Assembly (NCBI GenBank): GCA_020849495.1 | Contig: JADLGD010000053.1 | Location: forward strand, 1-35,877 | Direction of reading: 5' to 3' | DNA length: 35,877 nucleotides | Source: Fluviicola sp. | GTDB lineage: Bacteria > Bacteroidota > Bacteroidia > Flavobacteriales_D > Crocinitomicaceae | In this document: in pieces, positions 1-9,672 of the stretch | Position numbering within the stretch: position 1 is the first letter of the stretch | Layout: each line of letters starts with the position of its first letter | Notes under the pieces: model-generated | What the model was told of the DNA's origin: nothing | Database searches by the model: none | What the model saw: the letters and a program-made list of their open reading frames with translations, nothing else | Translations under genes and position numbers: made by a program

Positions 1-582
1 GGGGTTAAAATGCAAGATAAACTCCTTGGTATTCCATCCACATTTGTAGTCATTAGTTGTGCGAATCTAGTTCCAGTTAAACGTATACATTTATTAGCTG
101 AAGCTTTACTTGTTTTAGGTCAAACAACAGCTGTTAAGTGGGTGCATTTTGGAGATGGGGAATTGATGCTCGGATTAAGAAAAATGCTCAATGAAAATAA
201 AACCCCTAATCTTGAAGTAGAATTGAAAGGTCATGTATTAAACGATGAAGTGTTAAATTGGTATAAAACCAATAAAGCTACTGTTTTTGTAAATGTTTCT
301 GCTTCTGAAGGTGTGCCTGTAAGTGTGATGGAAGCAATGTCGTTTGGAATACCAGTTATTGCAACCGATGTTGGAGGAAATAGTGAAATTGTTAATTCTA
401 AAAATGGGCGTTTACTACCTGCAGATTTTGAACTTTCTGAATTATGCGAAGCCTTGATGTTTTTTAAACAGTTAGCAAAATCTGACTATATACTTTTTAG
501 CAATGAAGCAATTGAAACACAACGCAAACAGTATCAAGATGAAATCAATTATCAGTATTTAGTTGATCAATTAAAAGAATAA
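1..582 (+). CDS. glycosyltransferase family 4, C-terminal part (5' end outside window)
   Basis: The reading frame is open from the first base of the window, so the start codon lies upstream and only about 193 C-terminal residues are visible. They form the nucleotide-sugar-binding half of a GT-B glycosyltransferase. An early stretch, CANLVPVKRI, corresponds to the 'GRL..KG' region of GT4 enzymes. Near visible residue 100 comes the family E-x7-E signature (EGVPVSVMEA), then FGIPVIATDVGG. These enzymes transfer a sugar from a nucleotide donor in polysaccharide or glycolipid assembly on the cytoplasmic face of the membrane. Donor and acceptor cannot be read from the sequence. The epimerase and asparagine synthetase that follow suggest a surface-polysaccharide locus (inference). 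The ATG at base 10 is an internal methionine, not the likely start. Confidence 0.88.
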   Translation, partial: GVKMQDKLLGIPSTFVVISCANLVPVKRIHLLAEALLVLGQTTAVKWVHFGDGELMLGLRKMLNENKTPNLEVELKGHVLNDEVLNWYKTNKATVFVNVSASEGVPVSVMEAMSFGIPVIATDVGGNSEIVNSKNGRLLPADFELSELCEALMFFKQLAKSDYILFSNEAIETQRKQYQDEINYQYLVDQLKE

Positions 583-637
583 GTTTCGGTTTAATGAAAG
601 TTATTCTTAATAAATGATGTATAGTAAATAGGATCCT

Positions 638-1648
638 TTAATTTACTTGTTGTTTCCAGATTGGAGGTAAATTCTCTTCAATCTCAATGTTTCCAAAATA
701 ACTACTTGATCGAGAACCAACCTCATCAACCCAAGCGGCCATTTTCGTTACACCATCCTTCAACTGCACAAATTTTGAAGCATCTAAATTGAAAACTTTG
801 ATCGCTTTTGAATGATCCGCATACGCATGTAAGACTTCATTTCTTGCCGGTTGATAATTGATTGGTCGTTCAATACCCATCACATCAATAACCGTTTGTG
901 CCAAATCGTTTACCGTATAATCAATATCACCTCCAATATTAAACACTTGGTTCATTGCCTCTGGAATATTGACTGAATTAGCAATGTGAGGTGCAACATC
1001 ATCGATAAAACTAAAAGCTCTCGTTTGTTGTCCATCCCCAAAAACCGTCAAATCTTTTCCTTGCAATAATTGGTTCATGAAAATACCAATTACATTGCGG
1101 TAGCGATCACCGATGTTTTGATAGGCTCCATACACATTATGCGGTCTAAAAACCACATAGTTCAAACCAAACATTTCATGTGCTGCTTTCAAATCCATCT
1201 CCACAGCTAATTTTGCAATTCCGTATGGATCCTCAGGAGTTGGAATCATTGACTCATTCATTGGAACTTGTCCTGCTCCATAAACAGCAATTGATGAAGT
1301 AAACACAAAACATTTCACCTTGTGATTCACCGCTTCATTGATCAAATTGATACTTCCAATGAGGTTGTTTTCGTAGTTGAATTTGCGGATAAAATGACTC
1401 AACCCTTCAGCTGCATAAGCTGCCAAATGGTAGATGTAGTCAATTTTATTTTCTTGAAAAATCGTCGCCACTAAAGTTTGATCTGTGATAGAACCTTTTA
1501 TAAAAAGAGCTTTCGGGTTGACATTCTCCATAAATCCTCCACTCAAATCATCCAAAACAATCACTCGATGTCCTGCTTCAATTAAATGATTGGTGACGTG
1601 AGCACCTATAAATCCTGCCCCTCCTGTAACTAAACTAGTGAAACTCAT
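638..1648 (-). CDS. NAD-dependent epimerase/dehydratase (UDP-glucose 4-epimerase-like SDR)
   Basis: A 336-residue extended short-chain dehydrogenase/reductase. The N-terminus carries the nucleotide-binding glycine motif TGGAGFIG, and an acidic pair near residues 33-34 fits NAD binding. The catalytic set is visible as TSS near residues 117-119 and Y142-x3-K146 (PYGIAK). PHNVYG and FNIGG are usual for sugar-nucleotide epimerases. It probably acts on a UDP- or GDP-sugar in the cytoplasm to supply precursors for surface glycans. It converges on the plus-strand glycosyltransferase with a 55-base gap in which I see no clear terminator. Length is normal for the family. Epimerase versus dehydratase, and the exact sugar, cannot be decided from sequence alone, so no gene symbol is given. 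Confidence 0.88.
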   Translation of the reverse strand: MSFTSLVTGGAGFIGAHVTNHLIEAGHRVIVLDDLSGGFMENVNPKALFIKGSITDQTLVATIFQENKIDYIYHLAAYAAEGLSHFIRKFNYENNLIGSINLINEAVNHKVKCFVFTSSIAVYGAGQVPMNESMIPTPEDPYGIAKLAVEMDLKAAHEMFGLNYVVFRPHNVYGAYQNIGDRYRNVIGIFMNQLLQGKDLTVFGDGQQTRAFSFIDDVAPHIANSVNIPEAMNQVFNIGGDIDYTVNDLAQTVIDVMGIERPINYQPARNEVLHAYADHSKAIKVFNLDASKFVQLKDGVTKMAAWVDEVGSRSSSYFGNIEIEENLPPIWKQQVN

Positions 1649-1747
1649 TGCTGTTTTTCAATTTTATTTTAAAGTACTAAATTAAGTATATTTTCCAGCT
1701 AGGAATTCAATCCTATTGGAAATTGAACGTGTTTTTGTGCTACAAAT

Positions 1748-1777
1748 AAAAAAAGGGAATCAATTGAATCAACTCCC
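1748..1777 (-). terminator. intrinsic terminator of the 56-codon gene
   Basis: Read on the minus strand, GGGA...TCCC (1777 to 1755) closes a nine-pair stem with three G-U wobbles and a five-base loop. It is followed directly by seven Ts (1754-1748). It lies about 30 bases beyond the stop codon of the small minus-strand gene at 1806-1976, so that gene is probably its own transcription unit. Confidence 0.65.
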
Positions 1778-1805
1778 TCATTTAATTTTCTATACAAGAT
1801 TTGTT

Positions 1806-1976
1806 TTATGAACCACAGCCCACACATTCGATGTAACTATCCATCGGACGTACTCCATTCAATTTCATTGTTAAATTGTGAATTTTGTCTTTCGTATCCA
1901 TGTCTTCAAACATGTTCCCTGTCAATTGAGCTTCTAATTGTGCAATTTCTGCTTCTAGTGTTTGTACATTTTCCAT
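1806..1976 (-). CDS. small conserved-looking protein with C-terminal CVGCGS
   Basis: A 56-residue gene on the minus strand starting with ATG at 1976-1974. The protein starts MENVQTLEAEIAQLEAQLTG, a heptad-like helix. It continues with an acidic patch (MFEDMDTKD), then KIHNLTMKLNGVRPMDSYIE, and ends CVGCGS. The sequence shows typical coding composition and a downstream hairpin terminator at 1748-1777. The CxxC near the end could bind metal or form a disulfide, or the C-terminus could be a modified tail. No signal peptide or membrane segment is visible. I do not recognise an experimentally named family. It sits between the epimerase (same strand) and asnB (divergent), but the terminator suggests it is expressed separately. 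A weak -7-like TAAATTCG lies at 2002-2009 on the minus strand. Confidence 0.72.
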   Translation of the reverse strand: MENVQTLEAEIAQLEAQLTGNMFEDMDTKDKIHNLTMKLNGVRPMDSYIECVGCGS

Positions 1977-2141
1977 TTTTCTTGTGTTTTGAATGTTGCA
2001 TCGAATTTACAAATGATCCAATTCCTTTTGAAGAACAATCTTCAGGAGTTTTCCGCAAAGTTTTGAACAAACAATCTCCATCATTTCCATAAGCGCTCTG
2101 AACATTTTTGCTACTTTTAAAATCACAAAAGCAAAACATTC

Positions 2142-4043
2142 ATGTGTGGAATAACAGGTTTTATTGACTTTAATCGTCAAACTTCACCAACAATACTCAC
2201 TTCAATGACTGATTCGATGATGCATCGAGGTCCGGATGGTAGTGACACGTATTTCCACCAAAACGATGCTTTTCAATTGGGTTTTGGACATCGCCGCTTA
2301 GCAATCATTGAACTGTCAGATTTAGGCAAACAACCCATGCGTTGGAATGATTTGATCATTGTTTTCAATGGAGAGATCTACAATTTTGCTGAAATCAAAC
2401 AAACACTTGAGGAACGCGGACATCAATTCATTTCACATTCAGATACCGAAATGATTTTGCATGCCTACCAAGAATGGGGAAGCGATTGTTTAAAGCACTT
2501 CATCGGTATGTTTGCCATTGTTATTTTCAATGAGACAACTCATGAATTATTTGTTGCTAGAGATCGAGCTGGTGTGAAACCATTGTTTATTTATCGCCAC
2601 AATAACTTGTTGCTTTTCGCATCCGAATTGAAAGCGTTTCACGAACATCCCAACTTTGAAAAACAGCTCAACATTCCCGCTGTACATGCTTTTTTACAAT
2701 ATGGAAGTGTACCAACACCGCATTGTATATTTGATTTTTGCGAAAAATTAGCGCCTGGACATTATGTACACACCACATTGTCCACCGCAGATTTTAGCTG
2801 GAATCCAATTCAATATTGGAATGTATACGATGCGTACAACTCGCCAAAATGGGATCTTTCTATCGATGAAGCCAAAATCGAAACAGAAAAAATACTCCAA
2901 TCAGCTTGTGAATACCGCATGGTTGCCGATGTACCCGTAGGTGTGTTTTTGAGTGGTGGTTATGATTCTGCCTGCGTTACTGCTTTATTGCAAAAAGACC
3001 GAACGGAAGCATTGCGCACATACACGATTTCAGTTCCAGACATTGGTTTGAACGAAGCACCTTATGCAAAAGACACTGCTCGTCATTTAGGAACGCAACA
3101 TACTGAGATTGAATGTTCGGCTCAAGATGCGATTGATTTAATTGCCAATTTGCCTTTTTACTACGATGAACCATTTGCTGATTCTAGTGCAATACCGACT
3201 ACTTTGGTGAGTAAAATTGCTCGCCAAAATGTAACTGTTGCACTCAGTGCAGATGCTGGTGACGAAGTCTTTGCTGGGTACAACCGCTATGAAATGATTT
3301 TGAAATACGGCGAGAAACTCAATAAAATTCCTGGCTTTGCTAGAAAAGGTTTGGCTGGTATGATGAATTGGATTCCAGCGAATAGCATCCCCGTATTGAA
3401 ACACAAATACAATTTCCCTCAACGCTACGAGAAAACAAAATCCATTTTACGCAATTCCAGCTCTAAAAACATCATGCTGAGCTTGAGTCAATTGTTCACC
3501 GATGAACAAGTACGAAAATTGTGTCTGCACGAATTCAAGCAATTGAAAACGTATTACGATTCTACTGAATTAAAAGATGAAAGTCCGCTTGCTTTTGCAA
3601 TGGCAATGGATTACCAAACCTACTTATTGGACGACATCTTGCAGAAAGTAGATCGCGCTTCTATGTCTGTTAGTTTGGAAAGTCGGGAACCTTTTTTAGA
3701 TCATCGCTTGATTGAATGGGCTGCTCGATTACCGGATAATTACAAATTTCGTGATGGCGAAAAGAAATGGCTTTTAAAGGAAATTGTACATCAATACATT
3801 CCGAAATCCATGATGGACCGCCCTAAAATGGGTTTTGCCATACCAATTGAAGATTGGTTGAAAAACGAATTGCGTGAACAAGTCAACCACTATTTATCTC
3901 AAAAAACGATTGAAAAAGATGGCATTTTCAAATGGTCAGAAATCGAGCAATTAAAGACTGCGTTCTTCCATGGTAAAAAAGAATATGGAGTAAAGATTTG
4001 GTACTTACTCTGCTTCCAGATGTGGAAAGAGAAGTGGGGATAA
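2142..4043 (+). CDS. asnB: asparagine synthetase, glutamine-hydrolysing
   Basis: A 633-residue class II amidotransferase that uses glutamine and ATP to convert aspartate to asparagine in the cytoplasm. The chain begins MCGITGF, so Cys2 becomes the N-terminal nucleophile once Met is removed. The glutaminase half also shows RGPDG, FNGEIYN and SDTE. The C-terminal synthetase half carries the PP-loop SGGYDS at residues 271-276, where most relatives have SGGIDS, and later DDILQKVDRASM and SREPFLDH. Length and domain order are those of AsnB. Paralogues of this family often sit in polysaccharide clusters and may amidate sugars or peptides instead. The neighbouring glycosyltransferase and epimerase make that alternative possible here. 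Confidence 0.92.
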   Translation: MCGITGFIDFNRQTSPTILTSMTDSMMHRGPDGSDTYFHQNDAFQLGFGHRRLAIIELSDLGKQPMRWNDLIIVFNGEIYNFAEIKQTLEERGHQFISHSDTEMILHAYQEWGSDCLKHFIGMFAIVIFNETTHELFVARDRAGVKPLFIYRHNNLLLFASELKAFHEHPNFEKQLNIPAVHAFLQYGSVPTPHCIFDFCEKLAPGHYVHTTLSTADFSWNPIQYWNVYDAYNSPKWDLSIDEAKIETEKILQSACEYRMVADVPVGVFLSGGYDSACVTALLQKDRTEALRTYTISVPDIGLNEAPYAKDTARHLGTQHTEIECSAQDAIDLIANLPFYYDEPFADSSAIPTTLVSKIARQNVTVALSADAGDEVFAGYNRYEMILKYGEKLNKIPGFARKGLAGMMNWIPANSIPVLKHKYNFPQRYEKTKSILRNSSSKNIMLSLSQLFTDEQVRKLCLHEFKQLKTYYDSTELKDESPLAFAMAMDYQTYLLDDILQKVDRASMSVSLESREPFLDHRLIEWAARLPDNYKFRDGEKKWLLKEIVHQYIPKSMMDRPKMGFAIPIEDWLKNELREQVNHYLSQKTIEKDGIFKWSEIEQLKTAFFHGKKEYGVKIWYLLCFQMWKEKWG

Positions 4044-4098
4044 AATTATTTTTTTAACCATCTGTTTTTCAGTTGTATACGGTTTTACAAATCAAATT

Positions 4099-4137
4099 AT
4101 CGGATATTTTGACAAAAATTATAACGTTTTATCCGAT
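4099..4137. repeat. inverted repeat upstream of the AAA+ ATPase gene
   Basis: ATCGGATA at 4099-4106 is matched by its exact reverse complement TATCCGAT at 4130-4137, with a 23-base spacer. It lies in the 234-base gap between asnB and the AAA+ gene. It might be a loose hairpin ending the asnB transcript, as a short run of T follows, or a protein-binding dyad. The rest of the gap is very AT-rich and shows no gene. Confidence 0.35.
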
Positions 4138-4208
4138 TTTAAGATTATAAACTTATCTAATAATACGATTTTTAGCATTAAATAACTTCATATCATCTAA
4201 ATAGTTGA

Positions 4209-4240
4209 TATATTTGTAATCAATAAACTAGTAATTGATT
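4209..4240 (+). promoter_or_regulatory. candidate promoter box and operator-like dyad before the AAA+ gene
   Basis: TATATTTG at 4209-4216 matches the Bacteroidota -7 consensus TAnnTTTG exactly, but no good -33 TTG was found 19-21 bases upstream. Immediately downstream, AATCAAT (4218-4224) and ATTGATT (4234-4240) form a perfect 7-base inverted repeat with a 9-base spacer. This places a possible repressor site across the inferred transcription start. Such AT-rich matches can arise by chance. Confidence 0.35.
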
Positions 4241-4277
4241 GTTACTTTCGTTTCAATCGATTCAAAGCAAGGAATAG

Positions 4278-5459
4278 ATGTTTGAGCGAAAATTGTATAC
4301 CGCATTGGAAAATCACCTCAGTAAAAAGCAAGTTACTGTGATTACTGGTTTGCGCCGAGTTGGGAAATCAACCGCTTTAAAGTTTTTATTGAACAAAGCT
4401 GAAACGAGCAACAAACTTTACTTTGATTTGGAACGCATCGAAAATCAGCGCATTTTCAAACAAGATTCGTATTTGTCCATTGAGCGATCGTTAGAACAAT
4501 TGGGTTTTGATTTCTCAAAACCAGGCGTTATTGGTATTGATGAAATTCAATTGGTAAAAAACAGTAGCAGTATCATCAAGGCTTTATACGACGATTATGG
4601 AACCAAATTCATCGTTACAGGCTCTAGCTCTTTTTACATCAAGAATCATTTTTCAGAAAGTTTAGCAGGGCGAAAGCGCATTTTTGAAATGAATCCATTG
4701 GATTTCGAAGAGTTTTTAACCTTCAAAGAAGTACCGACATCTGTTTTCAAAAAAGAAAAATGGCAATCATTTCTACCTACTTTTTACGAACGGTTTCTCC
4801 CCTACTATGAGGAATACATTGCTTACGGAGGATTACCAGAAGTTGTTCTGGCTGAAACAAATGAAGACAAAACAGCTTATCTGCAAGACATCCTCAACTC
4901 TCACATCGAACTCGATGTGCGTTTACTAGGCGACATTTCCTCTTCTGACACCTTGTACAAACTCATTTTATTGTTGGCCAATCGCGTTGGAAGTAAAGTT
5001 GATTACACTAAAATCGGAAGTTTACTCGGTGTGAATCGACAAAAAGTAAAAGAATACATTCATTTACTAGAACACACGTATCTAATCCGGACCATTCAAC
5101 CGTTTACAAAAGGGATAGATAAAGAAATAACAAAACAACCGAAATTGTATTTCACAGACAACGGCTTGTTACGAATCTGCGGTCAAACGAGTTCGGGTGC
5201 GCAATTTGAAAATACGATTGCCAATCAGCTTCACAATTTGGGGTCGGTCAATTATTTTGAAAAAAGTTCAGGAACAGAAATCGACTTTATTCTAAACAAA
5301 ACAATGGCCATTGAAGTGAAAGAAACACCCATTGAAGCCGATTATAAAACACTGATACGTCGTTCAAAACCGCTTGAAGTGGAAGAAAACACCTTGATTG
5401 GTAGAAAACCAGCACCCGGAGGATACAGCAATTTTATTTGGGGAGGAGCGATTGTTTAA
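4278..5459 (+). CDS. AAA+ ATPase with DUF4143 / PD-(D/E)XK-like C-terminus
   Basis: A 393-residue predicted ATPase. The Walker A motif GLRRVGKST is at about residues 24-32, the Walker B GVIGIDEIQ at about 83-91, and a sensor-like VTGSSS follows. The middle (YGGLPEVV) and the winged-helix-like segment (IGSLLGVNRQKVKEYIHLLE) are typical of the AAA_14/DUF4143 family. Near the C-terminus, GTEIDFIL (about 332-339) followed by AIEVKE (about 344-349) matches the E-x-D...E-x-K pattern of a PD-(D/E)XK nuclease fold. The role of these proteins is unknown; links to toxin-antitoxin or defence systems have been suggested for some. The gap to the next gene is 12 bases, so co-transcription with the RdgB gene is likely. 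Confidence 0.85.
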   Translation: MFERKLYTALENHLSKKQVTVITGLRRVGKSTALKFLLNKAETSNKLYFDLERIENQRIFKQDSYLSIERSLEQLGFDFSKPGVIGIDEIQLVKNSSSIIKALYDDYGTKFIVTGSSSFYIKNHFSESLAGRKRIFEMNPLDFEEFLTFKEVPTSVFKKEKWQSFLPTFYERFLPYYEEYIAYGGLPEVVLAETNEDKTAYLQDILNSHIELDVRLLGDISSSDTLYKLILLLANRVGSKVDYTKIGSLLGVNRQKVKEYIHLLEHTYLIRTIQPFTKGIDKEITKQPKLYFTDNGLLRICGQTSSGAQFENTIANQLHNLGSVNYFEKSSGTEIDFILNKTMAIEVKETPIEADYKTLIRRSKPLEVEENTLIGRKPAPGGYSNFIWGGAIV

Positions 5460-5471
5460 TATTTTTACACC

Positions 5472-6044
5472 ATGAAACTCGTTTTTGCATCACACAACGC
5501 GCACAAAGTAGCTGAAATCAAAGCCATGATGCCAGCGCACATTGAATTGCTTTCGTTAACTGATTTAGGTTACCACGAAGAAATTCCTGAAACAGCAGCA
5601 ACCATTGAAGGAAACGCTATTTTGAAAGCAACTTTCTTACGCGACGAATTGAATTGCGCGGTGTTTGCTGATGATACGGGCTTGATTGTACCAGCATTGA
5701 ATGGTGAACCAGGCGTCTTTTCTGCTCGCTATGCTGGACCTCAAAAAGATGCCAACGATAACATGGATTTGCTATTAGAGAAATTAACAGACAAAACCGA
5801 TCGAAGCGCCTATTTTCAAACAGTAATAGCTCTTTGGATCAATGGAGAAATGCATCAATTTGAAGGTAGAGTCAATGGTGAAATCATTCAAGAAAAGCGT
5901 GGAGTTGATGGTTTTGGATACGATCCGATTTTTATTCCTGAAAACAAAGGACGCACGTTTGCTGAAATGAATGCCCAAGAAAAAAACGCTTTGAGTCATC
6001 GGGGAAGAGCACTTGAAAAAATGCTGACTTTTCTGAATCAATAA
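5472..6044 (+). CDS. rdgB: RdgB/HAM1 non-canonical purine NTP pyrophosphatase
   Basis: A 190-residue Maf/HAM1-fold enzyme that hydrolyses dITP, ITP and XTP to monophosphates, keeping deaminated purines out of DNA and RNA. The N-terminal SHNAHKVAEIK is the family SxNxxKxxE motif. It is followed by EGNAILKA, FADDTGLIVPALNGEPG (threonine where many relatives have serine), SARYAG, DGFGYDPIF and a C-terminal SHRGRALEKM. All key positions are present and the length is normal. It begins 12 bases after the AAA+ ATPase stop and probably shares that transcript. No clear terminator was seen after it before the isocitrate dehydrogenase promoter. Confidence 0.95.
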   Translation: MKLVFASHNAHKVAEIKAMMPAHIELLSLTDLGYHEEIPETAATIEGNAILKATFLRDELNCAVFADDTGLIVPALNGEPGVFSARYAGPQKDANDNMDLLLEKLTDKTDRSAYFQTVIALWINGEMHQFEGRVNGEIIQEKRGVDGFGYDPIFIPENKGRTFAEMNAQEKNALSHRGRALEKMLTFLNQ

Positions 6045-6116
6045 GTCACTTTTTACCCCTTGAAGCAGAAGTTTGCTAAGAAGCTATAGTTTCGTCAAAA
6101 AAGGAAGTCGAAAAGG

Positions 6117-6147
6117 TTGATAAAACCATTACGAACTGCTACATTTG
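6117..6147 (+). promoter_or_regulatory. Bacteroidota-type promoter of the isocitrate dehydrogenase gene
   Basis: TTG at 6117-6119 and TACATTTG at 6140-6147 are separated by 20 bases, matching the Bacteroidota sigma-ABfr consensus TTG-N19-21-TAnnTTTG. Transcription would begin near 6152-6156, giving a leader of about 50 bases before the ATG at 6203. This is the best complete promoter match I found in the window. Confidence 0.62.
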
Positions 6148-6172
6148 CGACGAACGCAAACAAGCGTTTTAG

Positions 6173-8431
<2,259 letters not shown>

Positions 8432-8449
8432 CTAGCATTTTTATAATAG

Positions 8450-8475
8450 AAAGGTCGGCTTCGGTCGGCCTTTTT
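8450..8475 (+). terminator. intrinsic terminator with UUCG tetraloop, shared by convergent genes
   Basis: The stem AAAGGTCGGC / GTCGGCCTTT (8450-8459 with 8464-8473) has ten pairs, two of them G-U, and closes a TTCG loop as C(UUCG)G, an exceptionally stable tetraloop. Five Ts run from 8471 to 8475. It ends the isocitrate dehydrogenase transcript. It also overlaps the stop codon (8474-8476) of the minus-strand thioredoxin-like gene and may terminate that gene too, although its T-run on that side is interrupted. Confidence 0.85.
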
Positions 8476-9061
8476 AGTTTTCTAACTCATCCATAGCCAC
8501 TGGTCCCATTTCATTATTACTCCAGATCAAACCTTTCGATTTTTGTCGTTTTAAATAAAAAGGAAAGCTTCCTTTTGTAAATTTCAAATAAAGTTGGTGA
8601 TCATTTGCGATTCTAAAAGCAATTCGCGCATTTGCTTGTTTCTTGTATTTCACCATGTCTTCTACACGATAGGCCAAGACAATGTAAGTGATTTCTAAAT
8701 TGGGATTTCGCTCCAACATCCGATTAGACATCGCCACAGAAGCTTCACAATAAGGACAATTCGGAATCGTCACCACAACAATCGAACTATCCGGTAAGTA
8801 ATTTAATTCTTTCGGCCAAATGACCTGTTTTGGATGAGCGGAGAAATCGTTTTCATAAATGGGATAGAATCCCAAGTAAACCATCAAAGGAAGCAGTAAA
8901 CAGCTTAATAAAACACTGATTTTTAACCAACTTTTTTTCATCCAGTTTTTCACCAAAAGCCCAATTATTAAACCAATACCTAACATTAATACAAATGGAA
9001 TTACTTTACTAGATGTATAACTAAATTGATGGTCTACGAAAAACTGTTCAATTGTGCTCAT
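8474..9061 (-). CDS. membrane-anchored thioredoxin-like protein
   Basis: A 195-residue protein. Two hydrophobic segments lie near residues 20-38 and 46-66 and are joined by a short basic loop (KNWMKKSW). By the positive-inside rule this loop is cytoplasmic, so the C-terminal domain would face the periplasm. That domain begins with the strand SIVVVTIP followed by CPYC at residues 102-105, a thioredoxin-type CxxC active site. A later GSFPFYL could supply the cis-proline loop. A thiol-disulfide role in the envelope is inferred; the partner is unknown. It converges with the isocitrate dehydrogenase gene and diverges from the secreted protein gene at 9139. Confidence 0.72.
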   Translation of the reverse strand: MSTIEQFFVDHQFSYTSSKVIPFVLMLGIGLIIGLLVKNWMKKSWLKISVLLSCLLLPLMVYLGFYPIYENDFSAHPKQVIWPKELNYLPDSSIVVVTIPNCPYCEASVAMSNRMLERNPNLEITYIVLAYRVEDMVKYKKQANARIAFRIANDHQLYLKFTKGSFPFYLKRQKSKGLIWSNNEMGPVAMDELEN

Positions 9062-9138
9062 GATAATTGGAATGAAGCTATAAAATTAAACTTCTTTCAG
9101 AAGAAAATCCTTAATTGCTTACCTTCGTAAAAAAAAGC

Positions 9139-9672
9139 ATGCGTTTCTATTTGACGATCTTATTTTTCATAAGCTTTTTCACACTACAAGCACAACATCT
9201 ATTATCAGCATCTGTTGGAGTTTATAGTGGTTATTTAAAATTATGTCCCCCTGGAACAAAATGTGATTCAATTCCGTTTGAACTTTCAATTCAAGCTACC
9301 AATGACCCTTTGAGATTCAATACCAAAACAAGCTATTTAATCAATAATGGTCAAGACAATGTGAAAGATTATGATCTTATTCTAGACACCACATTTAAAG
9401 ACAACAATCATTATTTATTGGATGAAAAAGACGGGATATTGATTCAAGAAACAAGAGTTGGTAATACATTGTATTCCGTTTATACTGTTGAAGGGAATAT
9501 TTTTCATGTCACAACAACTTACAACAAAACATCCATCGATTTTGAGTTAGTGGTTTACAATATGAGCTCACCACAAAAAAGTCAATCACACCCTGATGCA
9601 GAAAATGCCGTGTATCAAGTAGAAACACTTCCCTTCATCACTGTTCAAAAAGGCATCCTATTCAAGAAATAA
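9139..9672 (+). CDS. secreted protein of unknown function
   Basis: A protein of about 177 residues. I start it at ATG 9139 because MRFYLTILFFISFFTLQAQ is a good Sec signal peptide with a Q-A-Q cleavage region. An upstream TTG in frame at 9115 would spoil it. The mature part is rich in beta-strand-forming residues (VGVYSGYLKL, TSYLINNG, TLYSVYTVEGNIFHVTTTY) and holds two early cysteines (CPPGTKC) that could form a disulfide. I do not recognise a family. Its stop codon overlaps the start of the next gene by one base (TAATG), which indicates translational coupling and a shared role with the lipoprotein. A weak -7-like TACCTTCG lies at 9120-9127. Confidence 0.7.
   Translation: MRFYLTILFFISFFTLQAQHLLSASVGVYSGYLKLCPPGTKCDSIPFELSIQATNDPLRFNTKTSYLINNGQDNVKDYDLILDTTFKDNNHYLLDEKDGILIQETRVGNTLYSVYTVEGNIFHVTTTYNKTSIDFELVVYNMSSPQKSQSHPDAENAVYQVETLPFITVQKGILFKK

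Noticed and set aside
583..637. Possible terminator between the convergent glycosyltransferase and epimerase genes
   Set aside because: I found no convincing inverted repeat with a T-run in this 55-base AT-rich gap.
1808..2092. 94-codon plus-strand open frame
   Set aside because: It is antisense to the better-supported 56-codon gene, is rich in Cys/Leu/Phe as shadow frames often are, and has no recognisable domain.
1906..2139. 77-codon minus-strand open frame
   Set aside because: It overlaps the start region of the 56-codon gene in another frame, has an unusual composition and lacks any motif.
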